A stretch of DNA of 64,000 bases from Ravibacter sp964559125 (GTDB lineage Bacteria; Bacteroidota; Bacteroidia; Cytophagales; Spirosomataceae). The translations under genes and the position numbers were made by a program. Below, piece by piece: positions 19,472-27,599 of this stretch; the first letter of the stretch is position 1, and the number at the start of each line of letters is the position of its first letter. The notes under the pieces were generated by a model. The model saw nothing but the letters and a program-made list of their open reading frames with translations. It was not told where the DNA came from and did not search any database. The stretch spans positions 14,136 through 78,135 of the forward strand of contig CAZLGW010000026.1 in the NCBI GenBank assembly GCA_964559125.1, written 5' to 3'.

Positions 19472-19748
19472 GCAATTTTCGGGTGTAACAGAAGTCCCGG
19501 GCCGGTTTAAATTCGCAGTCCGGAAAGCCTGGCCGGCACAACCTGTAATTGCTGACACACAATCGGCATGTATATGTGTGCTCCTGAGGCGGCAATTGCG
19601 ACACTTTGTCCTGATTGTCCACACTTTTCCTGCCGTCAGACTGTCATAATATCCCGGCAGCGCTTCTGGCACGCGGTTTGTTGATGTAAGAACCAGACAA
19701 AATCAACAACCTCTAAAAAATTCATTAGCTCTCTAAACTAAAAACGCC
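19472..19748. other. Intergenic region between divergent icd and the 67-residue gene
   Basis: The full 19405-19748 gap carries the icd promoter element and otherwise shows no convincing gene, RNA or repeat. Frames on the minus strand here are short and not protein-like. Confidence 0.5.
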
Positions 19749-19952
19749 ATGGAAAACCTAACCTCATTCCCGGAACTGGCTTACCTCACTCCTACTACCC
19801 GCGAACGCGCCCTAATGCTGGCCAACGAGCTGATCCGGCAGGGAATATCTACAAAAGACGCTGTCTCACAAGCAATCCTTTCGGCTAAAAACTGGGCGGT
19901 AAAAAGTGTAAACCGCACCGTCTGGAAAAGGCTGAGAAAAATGGAAGCTTAA
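19749..19952 (+). CDS. Small helical protein of unknown function
   Basis: This 67-residue protein reads PTTRERALMLANELIRQGISTKDAVSQAILSAKNWA and ends in a basic helix (RTVWKRLRKMEA). The pattern R.LA.ELI..G.S...A...AI..AK.WA recurs in small uncharacterised bacterial proteins that accompany DUF2188-like stress proteins. That link is from memory and tentative. It is probably cytoplasmic, two or three helices. It stands alone, 77 bases upstream of the dehydrogenase gene, which has its own promoter element. Confidence 0.6.
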   Translation: MENLTSFPELAYLTPTTRERALMLANELIRQGISTKDAVSQAILSAKNWAVKSVNRTVWKRLRKMEA

Positions 19953-19998
19953 GGCTTAATTTCATGGAAAGCCGGCAGGCAAAGCAAAAGTAAAAGCC

Positions 19999-20006
19999 TA
20001 ACTTTG
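19999..20006 (+). promoter_or_regulatory. -7 promoter element TAACTTTG
   Basis: Exact TAnnTTTG match 23 bases before the ATG of the dehydrogenase at 20030. Confidence 0.5.
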
Positions 20007-20029
20007 CCAGTCATTCAGTCATTCTTTCC

Positions 20030-20968
20030 ATGAATATTTACATCCATACCCTTTTAAACCCGGCGTTATCTGCCGGCATTACCGGTTCTTTCGGACAGCA
20101 TCACAGGATTACCTTCAGAACGGATCCGGTCGTTCCGCAGAATGCTCCGGAAAGTTTTCTTAGTGCTGACGCTATCCTCGGCAATCCGCCTTTGGCATGG
20201 TTTGACGACTCGCCGGCCGGGAACCTGAAATTCTGGCAGCTGGATTCTGCCGGGTTCGACCAGTACCGGCCGCTAAAAATAAACGCAAAGGTGGCCAACA
20301 TGGGCGACTGGTTCGCACGTCCCTGTGCTGAAACCATTATCGGCGGCATCCTGGCGCTATACCGGGGTCTGAATAAGCTCGCCGTTCTTCAGAAAGAGAA
20401 AAAATGGGTGGGCGCTCTCATACGTGAAGAGCTCGGGCTTTTATACCGTAAAAATGTCGTCGTATTGGGAAGCGGAACCATCGGGCTGGCCGTCCGATCG
20501 ATACTTATAGGTTTCGGGGCCAACCCGAAACTGGTGGCAAGATCATCCGGCGACGCCGATATTCACTCCCGGGAGGACCTTTTCGAAGTACTTCCTTCTA
20601 CTGATATCGTCATCAATACGCTCCCCGGGGCTGCCGGAAAATACGTTGATGAAGATTTTCTGAAAGTTATGAAAAAAGGCAGCGTGTATGCCAACGTAGG
20701 AAGGGGCTCCACTACCGACGAACGGGCGCTTATCCGGCTTCTGGAAAGCGGGGATCTGGCGGGCGCGGTACTCGACGTTACCGAAAAAGAACCCCTCCCT
20801 TCGGACAGCCCGTTGTGGGAAATGGATAATGTTATCCTTACCCAGCATTCGGGAGGGGGACAGGCAAATGAAGACTCCGGGAAGGCGGCTAACTTTATTG
20901 AAAACTTTTCGCGCTTCCTGAAAGGCGAAGAAATCCTGTTTGAGGTTTCGCTTGCCAGGGGATATTAA
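20030..20968 (+). CDS. D-isomer-specific 2-hydroxyacid dehydrogenase family protein
   Basis: 312 residues. The N-terminal catalytic half is followed by the NAD-binding Rossmann motif VVLGSGTIGLAVRSILIGFG (about residues 144-163). Family motifs follow: VINTLPG..GKYVDEDFL, NVGRGSTTDERAL and GAVLDVTEKEPLP.DSPLW. The active-site Arg lies in VGRGS, the Glu in TEKEP, and the His in LTQHSGG. Members reduce 2-oxoacids or oxidise 2-hydroxyacids with NAD(P)H. The exact substrate (glyoxylate, hydroxypyruvate or other) cannot be read. The protein is slightly short at the N-terminus for the family. Confidence 0.88.
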   Translation: MNIYIHTLLNPALSAGITGSFGQHHRITFRTDPVVPQNAPESFLSADAILGNPPLAWFDDSPAGNLKFWQLDSAGFDQYRPLKINAKVANMGDWFARPCAETIIGGILALYRGLNKLAVLQKEKKWVGALIREELGLLYRKNVVVLGSGTIGLAVRSILIGFGANPKLVARSSGDADIHSREDLFEVLPSTDIVINTLPGAAGKYVDEDFLKVMKKGSVYANVGRGSTTDERALIRLLESGDLAGAVLDVTEKEPLPSDSPLWEMDNVILTQHSGGGQANEDSGKAANFIENFSRFLKGEEILFEVSLARGY

Positions 20969-20991
20969 GGGAGTTAGGAATTCCGCTCTCT

Positions 20992-21111
20992 CCGCTCTCC
21001 TTCGTCTCCGCTCTCCTTCGTCTTCAGACGAAAGGAGGGTAACATCCGGTCTCTGACCGGAATTGTTCATCGGTCAAAGACCGCTTTTCGCGCTTCCTCC
21101 GTCATGAGACG
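20992..21111. repeat. Cluster of short palindromes and a 16-bp tandem repeat upstream of galK
   Basis: Two exact copies of CCGCTCTCCTTCGTCT (20992-21007, 21008-21023) run into a hairpin around CGTCT-TC-AGACG (21012-21036). Three more palindromes follow: CCGGTC-TCT-GACCGG (21046-21060), CGGTC-AAA-GACCG (21071-21083) and CGTC-ATGA-GACG (21100-21111). A CCTGAGCTTGCCGAAGG sequence, a familiar dispersed intergenic motif, lies just after at 21125-21141. No coding sequence is credible here; the cluster resembles REP-type repeats and may end the upstream transcript. Confidence 0.6.
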
Positions 21112-21162
21112 GGGAAGAGCGGTCCCTGAGCTTGCCGAAGGGAGGATTCCCTTTATCTTTAT

Positions 21163-21170
21163 TATCTTTG
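21163..21170 (+). promoter_or_regulatory. -7 promoter element TATCTTTG for galK
   Basis: Exact TAnnTTTG 26 bases before ATG 21197. It supports that start over an upstream in-frame extension that would run through the palindrome cluster. Confidence 0.5.
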
Positions 21171-21196
21171 CAGCCATTTCAGCAACTTTTTTTTTA

Positions 21197-22387
21197 ATGC
21201 AGACACAGGAGAGAATCGCATCCAAATACCGGGAAATATACCAGGGGTCGCCAAGGCTTTTCCGCTCTCCGGGCCGCATTAACCTCATCGGCGAACATAC
21301 CGATTACAATGAAGGTTTCGTCCTGCCTGCCAGTGTCGATAAAGCGGTGTACTTTGCCATTGAGCCGCGCGAGGACAGGAAGGTGGAATTATATGCCGCC
21401 GATCTGGGCGACAGCTATCACTTCCTCCTGGACGACCTGTTGAAGCCAGACAAAGAGTGGCCCGTTTTTCAGTTGGGCGTACTGGACCAGCTCGGAAAAA
21501 GCGGGATCAGCATCGGTGGATTCCAGGCTGTTTTCGGAGGTGATATACCCTCCGGCGCAGGCATGTCGTCGTCTGCCGCTCTTGAGTGCTGCCTGTTGTT
21601 CGCCCTGAACGAAATTTATGCACTCGGGCTCAGCCGGCTTAATATAGCCCGGATGGCGCAAAAAGCGGAAAACGAGTTCGTGGGAGTCAACTGCGGCATA
21701 ATGGACCAGTTCGCTTCCGTATTCGGCCAACCCGGATCGGTGATCAGGCTGGATTGCCGGAACCTGGAATACGAGTACTATCCTTTCGTGCTGGAAGGTT
21801 ATAGCCTGTTGCTTTGTGATACGACGGTCAAACACTCGCTCGCCGGCTCCGAATATAACACGCGCCGCAAAGAATGCGAAGCCGGTGTATCTGTGCTTCA
21901 GCAATATTATCCCGGGATAAAGAGCCTCCGGGACGCATCCATCGACCAGGTTGAACGCCACAGGGAGGAAATGGGAGACCCGGTTTACCGCCGCTGCCGG
22001 TTCATCACCCGTGAAATTCAACGGGTACCCGAAGCCTGCCAGCTCCTGCTTGAGAATGAGGCCCGGGCTTTCGGTGCGAAAATGTATGAAACACACGACG
22101 GCCTGCAGCATGACTACGAAGTGAGCTGTAAGGAGCTCGATTTTCTCGTGGATTTCACGAGACCCCTGCCGGAAGTAGCGGGAGCGCGTATGATGGGAGG
22201 CGGATTCGGTGGATGTACGATCAATCTTGTCAGGAGCCAACAACTCGATTCTTTTGAAAAACAAGTAAAAGAAGCCTACTTTGGAGCTTTTGGGAGAGAA
22301 CTTCCGTGCTACAGGGTAAAAATCGGGACAGGAACCGGAGAAATCCACCAAACAGCCTTTCCCGACTCGGCAGTATTATTATCATAA
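21197..22387 (+). CDS. galK: Galactokinase
   Basis: 396-residue GHMP kinase that phosphorylates galactose at C1 in the Leloir pathway. It shows the galactokinase signature GRINLIGEHTDYN near residue 28, the ATP-binding loop PSGAGMSSSAALE near 118, the catalytic Asp in CGIMDQFAS near 170, and the C-terminal GGGFGGCTIN. The start at 21197 was chosen because the family begins with about 25 residues before GRINLIG and a promoter element lies just upstream. It is followed after 20 bases by the mutarotase gene, so the two are probably co-transcribed for galactose use. Confidence 0.95.
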   Translation: MQTQERIASKYREIYQGSPRLFRSPGRINLIGEHTDYNEGFVLPASVDKAVYFAIEPREDRKVELYAADLGDSYHFLLDDLLKPDKEWPVFQLGVLDQLGKSGISIGGFQAVFGGDIPSGAGMSSSAALECCLLFALNEIYALGLSRLNIARMAQKAENEFVGVNCGIMDQFASVFGQPGSVIRLDCRNLEYEYYPFVLEGYSLLLCDTTVKHSLAGSEYNTRRKECEAGVSVLQQYYPGIKSLRDASIDQVERHREEMGDPVYRRCRFITREIQRVPEACQLLLENEARAFGAKMYETHDGLQHDYEVSCKELDFLVDFTRPLPEVAGARMMGGGFGGCTINLVRSQQLDSFEKQVKEAYFGAFGRELPCYRVKIGTGTGEIHQTAFPDSAVLLS

Positions 22388-22407
22388 CCTTAGTAATTAG
22401 TAAAGCT

Positions 22408-23550
22408 ATGCGTTTCTGGGCAGCAATCTTCTTCTCCTCTATGCTTCTGGCCGGATGCGCCGGCGAAAACAGCCAAAAAACAATGGATAAACCATCTATA
22501 AGCAAAGCGGTCTTCGGACAACTGCCCGACGGCAGCACCGCCGACCTCTATACTCTTACCAATTCCAATGGCGTGTCTGCCAGGATAACCAACTACGGAG
22601 GTATTGTCACGCATCTTTTTGTTCCCGACAAAGACGGTAAATTCGAAGATGTCGTTCTCGGGTTTGACTCCCTTCAGAGCTATCTTAACGGGCACCCTTT
22701 TTTCGGAGCGCTGGTAGGAAGATACGGGAACCGTATCGCAAACGGCAAATTCCAGCTCGACGGGAAAACCTACAATCTCTATATTAACAACGGCCCCAAC
22801 GCCCTGCATGGCGGGAAAGTGGGATTTGATAAAGTCTTATGGGAAACACAGGAAATCTCTACCGATTCCAGTGCCGGCCTGGAAATGTCGTATGTCAGCG
22901 CAGATATGGAAGAAGGCTACCCGGGTACCCTCACCGTCACGGTCACCTATACGCTTACCAATGATAATTCCCTGAAAATCGACTATAAGGCCACTACTGA
23001 CAAACCTACCATAGTGAACCTGACCAATCACTCCTACTTCAATCTCACAGGATTGAAACGCGATATTCTCGGGCACCAGGTCACTATACACGCCGACAGT
23101 CTCGTAGCAGTCGATGACAAGCTGATACCTACCGGTACGCTGATGCCGGTAACCGGTACCCCGTTCGATTTCAATACGCCCCGCGAGGTGGGTGAGCGGA
23201 TAGACGATAATACCCACGAGCAGATCAGATTCGGCGGCGGATATGACCATTGCTGGGTTCTCCGGAAAGAAGACAACGACGAACTTCCTGAAATAGCCCG
23301 GGTCTACGATCCTTCGAGCGGACGGCTGATGGAAGTATTCAGCACCGAACCCGGAGTTCAGTTTTATACAGCAAATTTCCTTAACGGAGAGCTGAAGGGT
23401 AAGGGTGCAACTTATACCAAACGCTTCGGGCTATGCCTGGAAACAGAGCATTACCCCGATTCGCCCAACCAGCCTCATTTTCCGACAACCGTATTAAGGC
23501 CGGGAGAAACCTATCATACGACAACGGCATATAGGTTTTCTGTAAAATAG
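22408..23550 (+). CDS. galM: Aldose 1-epimerase (galactose mutarotase), lipoprotein
   Basis: 380-residue enzyme interconverting alpha and beta anomers of galactose and other aldoses. The start at 22408 gives a lipoprotein signal with lipobox LLAGC, so it acts outside the cytoplasm. Family motifs are ITNYGGIVTHLFVPD, FFGALVGRYGNRIANGKF, NNGPNALHGG, the catalytic His in NLTNHSYFNL, GGYDHCWVL, and the catalytic Glu region GLCLETEHYPDSPNQPHFP. It follows galK closely. An extracytoplasmic mutarotase next to a cytoplasmic kinase fits uptake of galactose released outside the cell. Confidence 0.93.
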   Translation: MRFWAAIFFSSMLLAGCAGENSQKTMDKPSISKAVFGQLPDGSTADLYTLTNSNGVSARITNYGGIVTHLFVPDKDGKFEDVVLGFDSLQSYLNGHPFFGALVGRYGNRIANGKFQLDGKTYNLYINNGPNALHGGKVGFDKVLWETQEISTDSSAGLEMSYVSADMEEGYPGTLTVTVTYTLTNDNSLKIDYKATTDKPTIVNLTNHSYFNLTGLKRDILGHQVTIHADSLVAVDDKLIPTGTLMPVTGTPFDFNTPREVGERIDDNTHEQIRFGGGYDHCWVLRKEDNDELPEIARVYDPSSGRLMEVFSTEPGVQFYTANFLNGELKGKGATYTKRFGLCLETEHYPDSPNQPHFPTTVLRPGETYHTTTAYRFSVK

Positions 23551-23559
23551 AACACCCCA

Positions 23560-25170
23560 ATGAAACACACTCTTCTCAAATACACTCCTTTCCTAAGCGG
23601 CGCCCTGGTTCTGATGACATTGCAGGCCGGAGCTCAAAGCCCTGCCGGGGACTACGCCGGCACTATTACGCCCGAAGAGCTGAGGAAACATCTTACCGTC
23701 ATCGCGCACGATAGCCTGGAAGGAAGGGCTACCGGGTCGCGGGGACAGAAAAAAGCGGCTGAATATGTCGCCTCATTCTATCGTCAATACGGGCTGAAAC
23801 CGGTCGCTACCGATCTAAATGGCAAGCCGGGTTTCTTTCAATCCTATAATCTTTACAGGGGAGCCTGGGAATCGGCGCACATCAGAAAAGGTAAACACCT
23901 GTTTGAACTGAACCGGGATTTCTACATCGACGGGCTCGCCAATATACCGGAAGACGAAAATCTTCAGACTATTTTTGCAGGCTATGGCATCACGGAAGGA
24001 AGCTACAACGACTACGAAAACCTCGATGTGAGGGATAAGGCGGTAGTGGTATTGGAGGGAGAACCTGGGAATGGAAATGGCGGCTACCTCCTGTCGGGCA
24101 ATACGGAACCTTCAAAATGGGGGCGTCCCAGGGCCTGGGAGGAAAAAGCGATGCTGGCCTTAAGCAAAGGAGCCAGGACCATTTTCATTATTTCGTCTAA
24201 AGACGCCCAGGGATTCGAAAAGGAAATGCAAAGGAGGGCATCAATGGCCCCGCGTGTCAGGAGGCTTTCCCTCCGGCAGGAAGAAACTCCGGCCCAAAAC
24301 ATGGCCGCTTTCACAGTCGGGGAAGCAGCCGCTGCCTCGCTGCTGGGGATTTCGGGGAAAAAGCTGAAGAAATTAAAGGCGAAAACAGAGAAGAACAGCT
24401 CTTCCCGCAAGAAGAATATCGGCAGCAATATCACTGTCATGGCCAAAAGGCAAAGCGAGGTAGTACCCACCGAAAATGTAGCCGCCCTGCTGGAAGGCAC
24501 GGATAAAAAGGACGAGATACTCGTCATTTCCGCCCACCTTGACCACATCGGTATTTCGCCCGATGGCCAGATCAACAACGGCGCCGACGATGACGGAACG
24601 GGCACAGTAGCGCTGCTTGAGCTCGCCGAAGCATTTTCAAAAGCTAAAGCCGAAGGGAAAGGCCCCCGAAGAAGTATTCTCTTCCTCAACGTTACAGGTG
24701 AAGAAATGGGGCTTCTCGGATCGGAATTTTATTCTGAAAACCCGCTCTTCCCTGTTGCCAGCCATGTGGCAAACTTAAATATCGACATGATAGGAAGAGT
24801 CGACGACGCCCACAAAAACAACCCGGACTATGTCTACCTGATAGGCTCAGACAAGCTGTCGTCGGAGCTCCACGCCATCAGCGAGGAGGCCAATCGAAAA
24901 TATGTGAACCTTACATTGGATTACACTTTTAATCATCCCGACGATCCGAACCGCTTTTATTATCGTTCCGATCATTACAATTTCGCAAAAAAAGGCATCC
25001 CGGTTATCTTCTATTTCACGGGCGTCCACGAAGACTATCACCGGCCGGGCGATGATGTCGAAAAAATACTGTTTGACCGCCAGGCCAGGATCGTGAAGCT
25101 GATCTTCCATACTGCCTGGGAACTGGCCAATCGTGACGAGAGGATCAAAGTGGATAGTAATAAACCGTAG
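23560..25170 (+). CDS. M28-family zinc aminopeptidase, exported
   Basis: 536 residues with a signal peptide ending LQAGAQS. An inserted protease-associated-like region lies between about 100 and 300. The di-zinc site is recognisable: first His in SAHLDHIG (about 326), bridging Asp in NNGADDDGTG, catalytic Glu pair in TGEEMGLLGSE, Asp in NLNIDMIGR and last His in GVHEDYHRPGDD. It removes N-terminal amino acids from peptides in the periplasm or outside. It lies nine bases after the mutarotase gene, so it may share that transcript. A Lys/Ser-rich segment (KKLKKLKAKTEKNSSSRKKN) at about 267-286 is unusual. Confidence 0.92.
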   Translation: MKHTLLKYTPFLSGALVLMTLQAGAQSPAGDYAGTITPEELRKHLTVIAHDSLEGRATGSRGQKKAAEYVASFYRQYGLKPVATDLNGKPGFFQSYNLYRGAWESAHIRKGKHLFELNRDFYIDGLANIPEDENLQTIFAGYGITEGSYNDYENLDVRDKAVVVLEGEPGNGNGGYLLSGNTEPSKWGRPRAWEEKAMLALSKGARTIFIISSKDAQGFEKEMQRRASMAPRVRRLSLRQEETPAQNMAAFTVGEAAAASLLGISGKKLKKLKAKTEKNSSSRKKNIGSNITVMAKRQSEVVPTENVAALLEGTDKKDEILVISAHLDHIGISPDGQINNGADDDGTGTVALLELAEAFSKAKAEGKGPRRSILFLNVTGEEMGLLGSEFYSENPLFPVASHVANLNIDMIGRVDDAHKNNPDYVYLIGSDKLSSELHAISEEANRKYVNLTLDYTFNHPDDPNRFYYRSDHYNFAKKGIPVIFYFTGVHEDYHRPGDDVEKILFDRQARIVKLIFHTAWELANRDERIKVDSNKP

Positions 25171-25177
25171 TCAGGAA

Positions 25178-26551
25178 ATGAACGACGGGCACCTTCCTTC
25201 GGCCTTTATCGAACAGATGAAGGCACTGCTGCCTGTAGACTTCGAGTCTTTCGGGGCGGCGCTGAAATCAGTGCCGCCGGTAAGCATCCGGATAAACCAC
25301 AGCAAAATTTCTCCCGAAGGACTTTCCCACCTCCCCCTGGAGAAGAAAGTGAGCTGGCATCCGGACGCATACTACCTCAGTGAAAGACCTAATTTTACCC
25401 TCGACCCGCTTTTCCATGCAGGGGCATATTACGTACAGGAAGCCTCTTCCATGTTCCTGCACGAAGTTCTCAGCCAGAGCTCCGGCCGGGAGCGCCCGTT
25501 AAAGATCCTTGATTTATGTGCCGCACCCGGCGGCAAAACCACGCTCATCGCCTCCTGGATGCCCGAAGGATCGATCCTGATCGCAAACGAAGTGATCAGA
25601 TCCAGGGTAGCAGTCCTCAAACAGAACCTGGTCCGCTGGGGACATCCCGCCGTGTTTACCTGCAGCTACGATCCTGAAGCATTTCTGCCGCTGGCCGGGT
25701 GGTTCGACCTGGTGGTAGTAGACGCCCCCTGTTCAGGGGAAGGTCTCTTTCGTAAAAATAACCTTGCCCCGGCCGAATGGTCTCCTGAGAACGTAGCCCT
25801 GTGCGCCGCCCGGCAAAAACGGATACTCAACGTAGCGCAAAAGCTGGTCAACCCAAAGGGTACGCTTATATATAGTACGTGTACCTACAACAAACAGGAA
25901 AACGATCTGAACACTGTATGGCTCCGGGACGAAAAAGGCATGATGGAAGCCAGTTTGGAAATCCCGGAACAATGGGGCATATCCCGGCGAGAGCAAGGAT
26001 ACCAGCTATATCCGCACGAAGTGCGGGGAGAGGGATTTTACATTGCCGCACTAACACAACTGGAACCTGTCAGGCCGGTAGAAAAGAGAAAAAAGGATTT
26101 CAAGAAATTGGCATTTGCCGGCAGAAAGGAGCTTGAAGTTATTTCCGGCTGGATAAATGATCCCGGGGAGTTTGCTTTTCTGAAAACACCCGACGGGCAG
26201 CTTTTTCATGCCCCGGCAGCTTTCGTTCATGACCTGCTGACGCTCGACTTCCTGCTACCCCATGGTGTCTGGCTGCATGAAACCGGCCAGATCAAAGGGA
26301 AAGACTACATCCCGTCTCACACGCTGGCACTGCAAAATAACACATTGAAGCCTGGTTTTCCTTCTATCGACCTCGATGAGACGCAATCGCTTCAATATCT
26401 TAAAAAAGAACTGAATTCGATACCGGCTCCCGAAAAAGGCTGGTATCTTGTCAGGCACAAAAACCTGCCTCTGGGCTGGCTGCGGCATCTTGGCAGCCGT
26501 TTTAACAATTACTATCCGACAGAACAACGGATACTGATGCAGATCAGATAG
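25178..26551 (+). CDS. RsmF/NOL1-NOP2-Sun-type RNA (cytosine-5) methyltransferase
   Basis: 457-residue cytoplasmic enzyme. The SAM site is LDLCAAPGGKTT (about 110-121). The two catalytic cysteines are in VDAPCSGEG and STCTYN, as in rRNA m5C methyltransferases. A C-terminal PUA-like domain, ending HLGSRFNNYYPTEQRIL, fits the bacterial RsmF/YebU group, so 16S rRNA is the likely target. ATG 25178 was chosen because it follows the M28 stop by seven bases; an upstream in-frame start would overlap that gene. Confidence 0.9.
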   Translation: MNDGHLPSAFIEQMKALLPVDFESFGAALKSVPPVSIRINHSKISPEGLSHLPLEKKVSWHPDAYYLSERPNFTLDPLFHAGAYYVQEASSMFLHEVLSQSSGRERPLKILDLCAAPGGKTTLIASWMPEGSILIANEVIRSRVAVLKQNLVRWGHPAVFTCSYDPEAFLPLAGWFDLVVVDAPCSGEGLFRKNNLAPAEWSPENVALCAARQKRILNVAQKLVNPKGTLIYSTCTYNKQENDLNTVWLRDEKGMMEASLEIPEQWGISRREQGYQLYPHEVRGEGFYIAALTQLEPVRPVEKRKKDFKKLAFAGRKELEVISGWINDPGEFAFLKTPDGQLFHAPAAFVHDLLTLDFLLPHGVWLHETGQIKGKDYIPSHTLALQNNTLKPGFPSIDLDETQSLQYLKKELNSIPAPEKGWYLVRHKNLPLGWLRHLGSRFNNYYPTEQRILMQIR

Positions 26552-26575
26552 TTGATTTTTTATCGAGGATCGCCT

Positions 26576-26737
26576 TTAATCACGGTGCCTCCTATCCGGA
26601 AGCTTTGCCTTTGACAGCATTTTATTTGCTTTCTCTAATTTCTCAGGAAAAAGGATTTTATCATCCAGCTTGTCCAAACTTCTGTCGATAGTTACAAATG
26701 CTGCTTTTTGTTTTGATATATTGTTCATTGTTTTCAT
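26576..26737 (-). CDS. Small conserved-looking protein downstream of the DUF6934 gene
   Basis: 53 residues starting MKTMNNISKQKAAFVTIDRSLDKLDDKILFPEKLEKANKMLSK, a charged mostly helical peptide. It begins ten bases after the original stop of the broken DUF6934 gene and runs in the same direction, so the two look like a two-gene unit, perhaps toxin-antitoxin-like (inference). The function is not recognised. Confidence 0.5.
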   Translation of the reverse strand: MKTMNNISKQKAAFVTIDRSLDKLDDKILFPEKLEKANKMLSKAKLPDRRHRD

Positions 26738-26747
26738 GACCGCCTTT

Positions 26748-27191
26748 TTAAAATTTACGCTGGGCCAAGAACCCATCATATTCCATACCAATTTCAAATT
26801 CTATAAAATCGTTCCCGACCTAACCATAAAGACAAAAATCTTTTTTCATTTCATCGTAGAACCGGGTTATACCCATTCTGTATAGTCTTGTCCGGGATTT
26901 CGTACTTCCGGTAGCATATACAAACACATCCGGATATTGGTCGAAAAAAGTGTAAACAGCTTTAATAACGGTAGCCAGTACTTTTTCCGTATCTCCGTTA
27001 CCCGAGGTCGCCAGATCGTCTATCACCTGACTTTGAGGGTCGAAATCTCCAAAAGCCAGATTATAGACATCGGAATTTGCGGTCTTCTGAAATTTGATCA
27101 GTTTGCGGATTGTTCCCCGGGGACCATCACTAGTGAACTCAAAGTATGTATACCTGCTTCCGGCTTTCAGAGGATATTTTTCTGCGTTCAT
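26748..27191 (-). pseudogene. DUF6934-type protein interrupted by an in-frame TAG
   Basis: From ATG 27191 the protein reads MNAEKYPLKAGSRYTYFEF, a start typical of the Bacteroidota DUF6934 group. It continues through VFVYATGSTKSRTRLYRMGI to KKDFCLYG, where a TAG occurs at 26820-26822. The same frame then continues VGNDFIEFEIGMEYDGFLAQRKF to a stop at 26748, matching the expected family C-terminus. One base change (for example TTG to TAG) explains it. The product would lack its last 24 residues or so. The function of the family is unknown. Confidence 0.65.
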
Positions 27192-27552
27192 TATATTAGT
27201 ATATAGGAGTCTGGTTAGTATGCTAGCACGTAAAGATACGAATTCCCCCGATACCATACAGCCGTCCAATAGCCTCGCACTCACAACTACTACGGGACAG
27301 AACAACGGATCAGGATGGAGATAGGATAGAGGGACTTCTGGATGGGGCCACCAAAAAAATCCGTGACTTCAAAAACTTTCCCCGTCTCAATAAAAGTATC
27401 ACTCTTCGAACAGAACAGCGTATCGGGATGGATATCCCCGACCGACGCATATAGTGCTACCGTTACCAGAACAAAATCATTTAAAAGACAATGATTCTTT
27501 CAATCTACTTGCTCATTTTTAAGCTAATTTGATTTTTTTCTTCCTATAACTC
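27192..27552. other. Intergenic region before the first SusC gene
   Basis: No convincing gene is present. On the minus strand, bases of about 27290-27495 give an open stretch of protein-like composition (LYASVGDIHPDTLFCSK..TFIETGKVFEVTDFFGGP) without a start codon. It may be a decayed gene fragment or chance. Confidence 0.35.
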
Positions 27553-27599
27553 AAAAAGTTACTATATTGCCAACGATTTATTAACAACAAATTAACCGT
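27553..27599 (+). promoter_or_regulatory. Leader of SusC gene 1, shared with SusC gene 2
   Basis: The bases before the ATG (AAAAAGTTACTATATTGC, then TTAACAACAAATTAACC) align closely with those before the second SusC gene at 32501. TATATTGC may be a degenerate -7 element. Conservation of a non-coding leader suggests common regulation or recent duplication. Confidence 0.5.

Noticed and set aside
21104..21196. In-frame upstream extension of galK
   Set aside because: It would read through a palindrome cluster and the -7 element; family length favours ATG 21197.
22230..22538. Minus-strand frame across the galK-galM junction
   Set aside because: No motif, and it overlaps the ends of two certain genes.
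27290..27495. Protein-like open stretch on the minus strand before the first SusC gene
   Set aside because: No start codon, no family recognised, and only about 65 codons; noted as a possible remnant but not called a gene.
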